DNA of 64,000 nt from CAVTWJ01 sp963849485 (lineage in GTDB: Bacteria > Oederibacteriota > Muellerivitia > Muellerivitales > Muellerivitaceae): NCBI GenBank assembly GCA_963849485.1, contig CAWKIF010000020.1:28437-92436 (forward strand), in the 5' to 3' direction. Numbering within the stretch: position 1 is the stretch's first letter; each line of letters begins with the position of its first letter. The position numbers and the translations under genes are program-made. Below, one piece after another: positions 58,695 to 64,000 of the stretch. The notes below the pieces were generated by a model. It saw nothing but the letters and a program-made list of their open reading frames with translations, searched no databases and was not told the DNA's origin.

Positions 58695-60044
58695 TTGTCC
58701 CAAAATAAAACCACAAAGCTGTTCCACTGGGGCGGCTGGGCCCTTCTTCTCCTAGCCCTTTTCGCCCTGCGCATGGCTTTCGGCCTTTGGGCCCCGCCCG
58801 TCCAACCGATCGCCGATGAGTTGCAGACCACCCTGATCGGGTTGAAATACTACGCTACCGGGGCTTGGCCCTATTACGGGAATGACGTTGTCCTTCCCCC
58901 GCAAAACGCCGTCATATTGACCCAAGACCCGGGCCCACTGGAGGCTTTCCTGATCGGCCTGCCCTGGAAACTTTGGCCTTCACCCCTTGCCCCCTTTCTT
59001 CTTTTAAATGTGCTCTCACTGGGCGGCTTTTGCCTTTTGGGGATTTACACCCTGAAGCGCCTTCCCCACCTGCCCCCCTTGTTCGTCATTCCCTGGGTTT
59101 TAACCGCCCCTTGGTGCCTTCACTATTCCACGGGAATGATCAACCTTTCCTACACCATCACCTTCGCCTGTTACTTCTTTGTGGCGCTTTTGGAATCCAC
59201 CCCTTCCCTCAGCCTGGGATGGGTTCCCCTGCCTTGGGCCAACATCTTGACGGGCCTTTTCTTTTCGGCCTGGGTACAGTTCCACCGTACCTGGGTGTTG
59301 GTTTTGCCATTGCTTGCGATTTCTTTTTTTCTTCAATGGAAAGCAACGAACCATTGGTTCAAGGGTCCCTTTTTCTTTTTATTAGGGTCTTTGCCACTGT
59401 TAGCCTTGATCGCGCCCACCCTTCTGCTTCCCGGCTATCAGTTATTTCGGGATGCCTCCGGCTTTTCCTACGGCGGATTCAACCCCAAAAACTTTCTAAT
59501 GTTTTTCGGCATCCTGGCCCAGTTTTTCGCCATGGCTTGTTTTGAAATCCTCCACTTCCTCGGCATCCATACCGCCGACCGGATCCAGTTCCTTTCCCAA
59601 AACGACCTTTGGGTTCTGGCGGTCCCGCTTTTTCTGGGAGGCTGTGCTCAGGTTTTGGCACTTGTGGGATACTTAGTCGTCCGTCATGCCTCGCCCCCAG
59701 GCTGGGCCCCGATAAGAAGACTGGTCCTTTTCGCCTTTGGCTTTACTTATCTTTGCCTGCTCTTCACCTCCAAGAGCACGGAGATCAACACCTTTTGTGA
59801 ATTGCTTCCCCTCGTCATGCTTTACTCACTCTATGTTTGGGGTTTCGGTTGGAAAAAAACCTGGGTGAGGTACGGACTCTGGTTCATTTTGGCTGGTGGA
59901 ATCTGTTTCCAAATTGGATGTCTTTTAGCCTGGATCCCTGAAAAGACTTCCTTTTATGGGCAGTATGGAGACGCTTTAAATAAAGCCATCTCCCAAAAGA
60001 ATGATCATCTGTTGGGTGAGCGCCGGCCGGGATATCTTTACTAA
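58695..60044 (+). CDS. Polytopic membrane protein, GT-C-type glycosyltransferase-like
   Basis: 449 residues with ten or more membrane helices. The first large outer loop carries the acidic pair typical of GT-C enzymes (PIADELQTTLIGLKYYATG), which use lipid-linked sugars in the periplasm. The rest is helix after helix (WALLLLALFALRMAFGLW, FFLLGSLPLLALIAPTLLL) with a polar tail. It would transfer a sugar to lipid, glycan or protein; the acceptor is unknown. The annotated start is a TTG; a first ATG is at MAFGLWAP (residue 27). Spacing to the methyltransferase suggests an operon. Confidence 0.75.
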   Translation: MSQNKTTKLFHWGGWALLLLALFALRMAFGLWAPPVQPIADELQTTLIGLKYYATGAWPYYGNDVVLPPQNAVILTQDPGPLEAFLIGLPWKLWPSPLAPFLLLNVLSLGGFCLLGIYTLKRLPHLPPLFVIPWVLTAPWCLHYSTGMINLSYTITFACYFFVALLESTPSLSLGWVPLPWANILTGLFFSAWVQFHRTWVLVLPLLAISFFLQWKATNHWFKGPFFFLLGSLPLLALIAPTLLLPGYQLFRDASGFSYGGFNPKNFLMFFGILAQFFAMACFEILHFLGIHTADRIQFLSQNDLWVLAVPLFLGGCAQVLALVGYLVVRHASPPGWAPIRRLVLFAFGFTYLCLLFTSKSTEINTFCELLPLVMLYSLYVWGFGWKKTWVRYGLWFILAGGICFQIGCLLAWIPEKTSFYGQYGDALNKAISQKNDHLLGERRPGYLY

Positions 60045-60079
60045 AATAAGTTCCAACCTTGAAAGGCGAGGGGTTCAAA

Positions 60080-60295
60080 ATGGAAAAACCGACCGCGGGT
60101 TCATCCTCAAACCATGGGGGCAAGATGAATATCGACATTTCCTCCCGCCAGCCCGGGGACGTCCTTCTTTACACCGGGCCCCATCTTTGTGTCACCTGCG
60201 CCCAGGAAAACCGCATTACCAACATCTATTTAAAAGCGGGAGATACCGCGCCCCTCTGTGTTCATTGTGGGTCCCGGGCGCGGTGGGAACCTTAA
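60080..60295 (+). CDS. Small zinc-ribbon-like protein
   Basis: 71 residues, start at MEKPTAGS with GAGGGG six bases upstream. The second half has two CxxC pairs, CVTCAQ and CVHCGS, about 24 residues apart in a beta-rich context (GDVLLYTGPHLCVTC, KAGDTAPLCVHCGSRARWEP), as in zinc ribbons of small rubredoxin-like or regulatory proteins. The N-terminal 20 residues look disordered. It follows the membrane protein gene by 35 bases on the same strand. Function unknown; the family is not recognised. Confidence 0.7.
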   Translation: MEKPTAGSSSNHGGKMNIDISSRQPGDVLLYTGPHLCVTCAQENRITNIYLKAGDTAPLCVHCGSRARWEP

Positions 60296-60436
60296 ACTTT
60301 GACCATCTGCAAACGGTTTCAAGCGGAGTTTAAGGCTGGCGGACCGGTAGAAAGCCAAGGGAAACGTTGATAATTGGTTTATTTTCTTAAATAATACTTT
60401 ACGTATTGTTTATTTGTTTCGATCACTAGGAGCTGA

Positions 60437-61372
60437 ATGTCCCACGATTTTACCATCACTTTCCGGGGGGTCCGGGGAAGCATTCCCGTACCTGGCCCAG
60501 CGACACTGAAAATCGGGGGGAATTCCTCCTGCGTTCAGGTGAATGTCCTGGATCACACCCTGTTCCTGGACGCCGGGACGGGGATCGTGCCCGCCGGCCA
60601 GCAGTTGGTGCGCAATTTCTTCGCCAACCGCGACAAGATGAAGCGCCTTAATGTCACCATTCTCGTGTCCCACACCCACCACGACCATCTGATGGGACTT
60701 CCCTTTTTCGCCCCGCTTTTCATTGGAGACGCCACCCTTTCCATCTTTGGGCCATCGGTTTACGGCCCCGTGGGTACCGATACGGGCATGAAATTCATCC
60801 TGGAAAGCCTGATGGACGGGATGTTTTTTCCCATCGATTTGGTGGAAACCAATTCCGTCAAACGCATCGTGACCCTCAAACCCTTTGACCAGATATTGTT
60901 GGAACAGGGAGTTCCAGACCCCATCCTGGCCAACCCTCAGGAGGAAATGAAAGTTTCCTTTAAGGACAAGGTTATCGTTACCCAATACCGGGCCTATAAC
61001 CACCCCAAGAATGGGACCCTCGTTTACAAGCTTCAGTACGCCGGAAAATCGATTGTTTACGCCACGGACTTGGAAGGTTACGCCGAAGGGGACCGCCGCC
61101 TGATCCAGTTCTCCCGGGGAGCGGACCTTTTGATCCATGACGCCCAATACCTGGCCGAGCAATATACCGGGGCTGTCACCACCCAGGGTTTTGGGCATTC
61201 CACCCCCGAGATGGCCTGCAAGGTGGCCCAGGAAGCGGGAGTCAAACAGTTGGTTCTCTACCACCACGACCCCAACCACGATGACGCCCTCATCGCCAAG
61301 AAAGAAGAAAACGCCAAAAAGCTTTTCTTCAATACCATCTGCGCATATGAAGGCTTAACAATTCCGATCTAA
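60437..61372 (+). CDS. Metallo-beta-lactamase-fold hydrolase
   Basis: 311 residues of the MBL superfamily. Motif HTHHDHLMGLPFF supplies the metal-binding His/Asp set (H-x-H-x-D-H), followed by further ligands in LEGYAEGDRRL, LIHDAQY and FGHSTPEMACKVAQ, and a last His in VLYHHDPNHDD. The layout is that of the class with cyclic-nucleotide phosphodiesterase or Rnase Z-like relatives; substrate unassigned. It starts 19 bp after a short leader and is the last intact bacterial gene before the foreign end. Confidence 0.85.
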   Translation: MSHDFTITFRGVRGSIPVPGPATLKIGGNSSCVQVNVLDHTLFLDAGTGIVPAGQQLVRNFFANRDKMKRLNVTILVSHTHHDHLMGLPFFAPLFIGDATLSIFGPSVYGPVGTDTGMKFILESLMDGMFFPIDLVETNSVKRIVTLKPFDQILLEQGVPDPILANPQEEMKVSFKDKVIVTQYRAYNHPKNGTLVYKLQYAGKSIVYATDLEGYAEGDRRLIQFSRGADLLIHDAQYLAEQYTGAVTTQGFGHSTPEMACKVAQEAGVKQLVLYHHDPNHDDALIAKKEENAKKLFFNTICAYEGLTIPI

Positions 61373-61489
61373 TATCAGTAAGTCTTCCATCCCCTCTTTG
61401 GGACGAAAAAGAGCCTTGCGCGTCTAAAGAGTAGACACTTTTACAATCCACTTAAACATTTAATTTTTTCCATCTTTTTAGGAAGCCAT

Positions 61490-61637
61490 ATGGTCAAGAT
61501 GAATGCTGTCAATATTCGATTAATCTTAATAGTTTTAATCTCATTGGTTATTACCCTATTCCTCACTGAATATATCATCAGCGAGAATCAATTAAACTCC
61601 GTTGAAATACTTGTAGCATCCCAAGATATACCTTCTG
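61490..61637 (+). CDS. CpaB-like Flp pilus assembly protein, N-terminal fragment cut by the telomere junction
   Basis: Start at MVKMNAVN (or MNAVN nine bases on) behind AGGAAG. One membrane helix (IRLILIVLISLVITLFLTEYII) is followed by SVEILVASQDIPS, the opening of the SAF domain of CpaB/RcpC proteins, which hold Flp/Tad pilus machinery in the periplasm. After 49 codons the frame enters the C4A4 telomere repeat (reading QNPKTP) and stops soon after. The codon use is much more AT-rich than the genes to its left, so it may belong to the same host's pilus locus or already be a different fragment. Confidence 0.7.
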
Positions 61638-61656
61638 CCCAAAACCCCAAAACCCC
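61638..61656. repeat. Left ciliate telomere (C3A4C4A4C4)
   Basis: Two full C4A4-type units plus three C; the first C of the fourth group may be lost at the join. The subtelomeric sequence starts with AAGG. This is the C-rich 5' strand expected at a left chromosome end. Confidence 0.95.
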
Positions 61657-61720
61657 AAGGTTTAATATCTAGTAGTTGTATGAATATTAAGTGAAGTTCT
61701 AAGAAAGCATTAGAAATTAT

Positions 61721-63016
61721 TCACTTTAGCTTTTTAGTGACGTCGACATAAGGAGTGCCTCCAGTTTCTTGAACTACTTTCTCAGGGTCAATGTGGGTGT
61801 TTATTAAGCCACACTTGAGGGAAAGCCACTTTGAAAGTCCAAATAGATAGAAGTTGCATGTAATTGTTGGGAACCAGTTCCAGAGAAGAAAACCACGTAG
61901 AAATTCCGACTGCCTTTCAAAAGGATGACTGGAGAAATGCAAAAGAGCTCCAACAATTGAAGATAAAATCACTCTTTTTATTGAAACTACCAGAGGAGTG
62001 TTCGTAAACTAATCGTACTTCTCCAATTTCAGAATCAAAGCTTCAAAGAGTAATCCGTGGTCGGCTCCGATGAAGCCGAGGCTGAGTTGGAAGGCAATAA
62101 AGTTCTATTCTTCAGGGTCTACGTGCCAGTCAGTGAAATTCTTGCAGTTCTTGTTGATGTTGACAATCCATTCTGGGGGTGTGGGGTAGAAGATGGGTTT
62201 GTATAGGTAGAGGAGGAAGGAGATTACTGTAAAGTCCGAGGTAGCCCTTCATTAGGGGGTTAAAAAAGAGTTCCCATCTGTCCTTTAACTAGATTTTGTC
62301 AACGAAGAGCACAATTTAGTCGTAAAGCAAGAAGCTACAAGTGAAGTATGTGAAGTAGCCCCACACAAAGCAGCTAAGGACTTAGTTGTATGTGTGCACA
62401 CCATTGTAAATTCGACTGAAGCCGATTGTCAGGGCAAATAGAATCAAGCCTATGGTGCTAACTGTTCTGAAAAGCTTCCCGCAATTGTACTGCTTGTATA
62501 TCATGCTAAATATTGTCCCATACAAAGCAACTGCCACAAATGCATGGCCTGAAGGGTTTCCATGCTCCAACCTGCACTTTTCGAGTGATATCGGCTAAGA
62601 AGAAAGGTCGAGCTTCGTTGTTGATGCTTTTAAGGATGTTAACAGCTGCTTGTGCAAAGCAAATAGCCACTGATACTACCATTGCTCTGGCACATCAAGA
62701 ATGTGATAAGACACGAAAAAGAAGAACGCCACAGCGTACTTATCAGCTAGTTCTGTATAGTACTTGAAAAACAAATCCAAGTGCTTGTGGGTGTATCCCT
62801 CTCGAATAATCTTGATATGCTTTATGGACAACTCAAAGAGGTAGGCTCTTGAAAAGTACTCCACCAATAGGCAACTGATCATACACCAAATAATGAGCAT
62901 GCCTGAAAAGTCAAGGATCAGCAAAACAGCAATACCAATAGCATATTTTTGGCCTTGATTGAGGTTGTTGAGCGTTTCCTTTGTCGTAGGAGGGGAAGAT
63001 TGAACATTGACACCAT
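61721..63016 (-). CDS. Ciliate PAP2/glucose-6-phosphatase-type membrane phosphatase (TAA and TAG = Gln)
   Basis: A polytopic protein of about 400 residues read with the hypotrich code. Clear in-frame TAA/TAG codons at 62382-62384, 62316-62318, 62289-62291, 62105-62107 and 62009-62011 must be Gln; the gene ends at a TGA (61721-61723). PAP2 motifs: K-x6-RP (KSINNEARPF), GNPSGHAF, and SR-x5-H-x3-Q (SRIYNGVHTYNQVL), whose last Gln is the TAA at 62382-62384, the position that is Gln in glucose-6-phosphatases. At least three one-base frame changes (near 62690, 62577 and 62235) are needed to keep the fold, and the start is unsettled (ATG at 63016 is in another frame), so the sequence here has raw-read quality. 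It would dephosphorylate a lipid or sugar phosphate at the ER. Confidence 0.8.
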
Positions 63017-63097
63017 TACTTGCAGCAGTTCTTCAAGACTTTATATTTATTAGTTAATTTGAATTTCGGTATTAATTAGGCTCAATTATTAAGCTCT

Positions 63098-63117
63098 GGG
63101 GTTTTGGGGTTTTGGGG
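63098..63117. repeat. Right ciliate telomere (G4T4G4T4G4)
   Basis: A perfect 20-bp G-strand telomere, the inverse of the left one. It passes directly into the coding sequence of the OGDH E1 fragment, whose frame reads through it as KPQNP. Confidence 0.95.
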
Positions 63118-63510
63118 CCGCGAGGTCGATGGTCGGGAACGACGAATCGAGGTCGGCGGGCGAGAGGTCGAAGTTTTGGAGGTCAAGCTCCAACGGTCCG
63201 CGGCTCGGTACGCCGAGGGGATTGATGTCAGCAAAGCGGTGGCCGCGGACCCGGTAGGTATTGAGTAGCTTGTAGACCCGCGCCTGAATCGCCGCCTCGG
63301 CGAGATTGTCTCCCTTCCGGGCAACTTCCAGCGTCGTGGCGAGCGCGCCGTTCGTGGCGGCGAGCGCGCCGTTCGTGCGCCGGCACCGTTCCCGTTGGCG
63401 CGCTCCTTGAAGAACGCCCGCCACGTGGCATCGACGGATTCCGCGTTCTCGAGGTACTGCGCAAACAGCTCTTCGACGAGGCCGGCGTTGATGCCGAAAT
63501 CAAGGGTCAT
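63118..63510 (-). CDS. 2-oxoglutarate dehydrogenase E1, N-terminal fragment from a GC-rich bacterium
   Basis: Starts at MTLDFGINAGLVEELFAQYL, the E1 N-terminus, continues ESVDATWRAFFKE, and after a frame change near 63373-63382 runs on as NGALATTLEVARKGDNLAEA, AIQARVYKLLNTYRVRGHRFADINPLG and LDLQNFDLSPADLDSSF. The domain is cut by the telomere at 63117. GC content is far above that of the bacterial genes at 0-61 kb. OGDH E1 decarboxylates 2-oxoglutarate in the TCA cycle. It is a second foreign fragment of a chimeric tail; a short tandem repeat (AACGGCGCGCTCGCC) lies at the frame break. Confidence 0.8.
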
Positions 63511-63570
63511 CGTGGTTGGCTTGGATACCGCGGGAGGCAGGCCGTCGCCAGCGCTGCGCACGCTTGCGCT

Positions 63571-63735
63571 TGGGGCAGCCCGGCCCCTCCCCGCCGAGCA
63601 AAGCCGTCGGGGCCGTGTTACAAGGTGCGGCACGCGCCGCCCCTCCCCCGCCGAGCAAGCTCGTCGGGGCCGTGTTACAAGGGGCGGCACGCGCCGCCCC
63701 TCCCCGCCGAGCAAAGCTCGTCGGGGCCGCATTTG
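63571..63735. repeat. Three tandem GC-rich hairpin repeats, about 57 bp each
   Basis: Three near-identical units with the core CCCCGCCGAGC...GCTCGTCGGGG, which folds into a strong hairpin, upstream of the OGDH E1 start. The first is the most diverged. Such GC-rich palindromic repeats are common between genes of high-GC environmental bacteria and mark this as a different genome from the host. Confidence 0.75.
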
Positions 63736-63738
63736 GCA

Positions 63739-64000
63739 TGCTGATGTCTGGAATATTCCTATACTTGATGTTTACCTCGACCTCCATTGTGGCAGCAATG
63801 GTATATTCGAATCTTTGTATGATTTTAGAGCTTTGCCTTTACAGTTGCTTTTGCTTTGCCTCATAAAATCATGTCCAAAAAGGTTATCGGTTCTGCAATG
63901 GGAGTAATTAATATGGGGGCACAGGCCAGGGCTGGTTTTATATCACCACTCGTCATGGGCTTTATCATCAGCCTTACAGGTTCTTTTAACGGAAGCGATA
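63739..64000 (+). CDS. MFS transporter fragment, third foreign piece
   Basis: An AT-richer stretch begins at about 63736. One frame reads GMLMSGIFLYLMFTSTSIVA (a membrane helix), and after a frame change before 63871 another reads SKKVIGSAMGVINMGAQ then AGFISPLVMGFIISLTG, a typical late MFS segment (G-x-N-M-G). It runs off the window. The abrupt composition change at its left border and the frame break fit another ligated fragment. Confidence 0.5.

Larger units (their letters stand above)
61638..63117. other. Complete hypotrich-ciliate macronuclear nanochromosome (foreign DNA)
   Basis: A 1,480-bp block bounded by ciliate telomeres: C3A4C4A4C4 at the left and G4T4G4T4G4 at the right, both oriented outward as at natural chromosome ends. 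The double-stranded length of 19-20 bp is that of Oxytricha/Stylonychia-type telomeres. Between them lies a single gene on the minus strand with leader and trailer of less than 100 bases, as usual for gene-sized nanochromosomes. Base composition is more AT-rich than the bacterial genes, and the genetic code differs (see the CDS). It interrupts bacterial reading frames on both sides (CpaB-like, OGDH E1), so it was joined end to end rather than inserted by a mobile element. Confidence 0.9.

Noticed and set aside
61638..63117. Natural horizontal transfer of a ciliate gene into the bacterium
   Set aside because: Both natural telomeres are intact, flanking genes are cut, the gene keeps the ciliate code and would not be translated, and further unrelated fragments follow. 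A ligation or assembly chimera is simpler.
63118..63735. CRISPR array suspected from the tandem repeats
   Set aside because: Only three direct tandem units without unique spacers and no cas genes.

Overview
The window looks like a piece of one mid-GC, Gram-negative, respiring environmental bacterium (about 1-61.4 kb) whose right end is joined to foreign DNA (about 61.6-64 kb). The bacterial part has A-type haem-copper oxidase genes, lipoprotein and Sec-type signal peptides, Crp/Fnr and NtrC-type regulators, PAS-rich kinases and many strong AGGAG ribosome sites. I cannot place it in a phylum from sequence alone.

Layout. 0-13.5 kb is a signalling block: two membrane histidine kinases of similar build, two CheY-like receivers (one frameshifted), an NtrC-family activator and a 1,760-residue hybrid kinase with ten PAS domains. 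13.6-15.1 kb holds pirin and a small unknown gene. 15.1-34.8 kb is a redox/respiration island: a Crp/Fnr regulator, an acyl-CoA synthetase/acetyltransferase fusion, a histidine-kinase homologue that has lost its phospho-histidine, a VIT-type iron/manganese transporter (frameshifted), a small cytochrome c, two hemerythrins, cytochrome oxidase subunits II-I-III, a desaturase, a ZIP transporter, a nitronate monooxygenase-like protein, a triple-DUF2249 protein and a radical SAM/SPASM protein. Seven near-identical palindromes (ATGAC-N4-GTCAT, extended TTATGAC/GTCATAA) lie between genes of this island and nowhere else that I found. Six of them sit exactly one class-II activator spacing from an AT-rich -10-like hexamer in front of a gene. 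This looks like one regulon. 35-61.4 kb is more ordinary: HtrA-like protease (frameshifted), HxlR/YceI, rRNA methyltransferase-like, GH3 glucosidase, ThiM, a branched-chain amino-acid ABC system without its ATPases, an EAL phosphodiesterase, copper efflux (CopA plus a CopZ-like protein), aconitase, methyltransferase, a membrane glycosyltransferase-like protein and an MBL-fold hydrolase.

The tail. At 61,638 a cpaB-like reading frame runs into a C3A4C4A4C4 telomere, and at 63,098-63,117 there is the inverse G4T4G4T4G4. The 1,480 bp between them behave as one complete hypotrich-ciliate macronuclear nanochromosome: AT-rich, telomere to telomere, with one gene on the minus strand for a PAP2/glucose-6-phosphatase-type membrane phosphatase that is open only if TAA and TAG mean glutamine and TGA means stop. 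It is followed by a GC-rich fragment with the start of a 2-oxoglutarate dehydrogenase E1 gene and then by an AT-richer MFS transporter fragment. Frame breaks are far denser in these last 2.4 kb than in the rest. The simplest reading is an end-to-end ligation or assembly chimera, not gene transfer, but the nanochromosome itself is a clear and unexpected object.

The bacterial part also carries three single-base frameshifts, two of them in homopolymer runs, that split otherwise intact genes (receiver 11.5 kb, VIT 21.3 kb, HtrA 35.7 kb). I saw no CRISPR array, no insertion sequence and no tRNA or rRNA gene.
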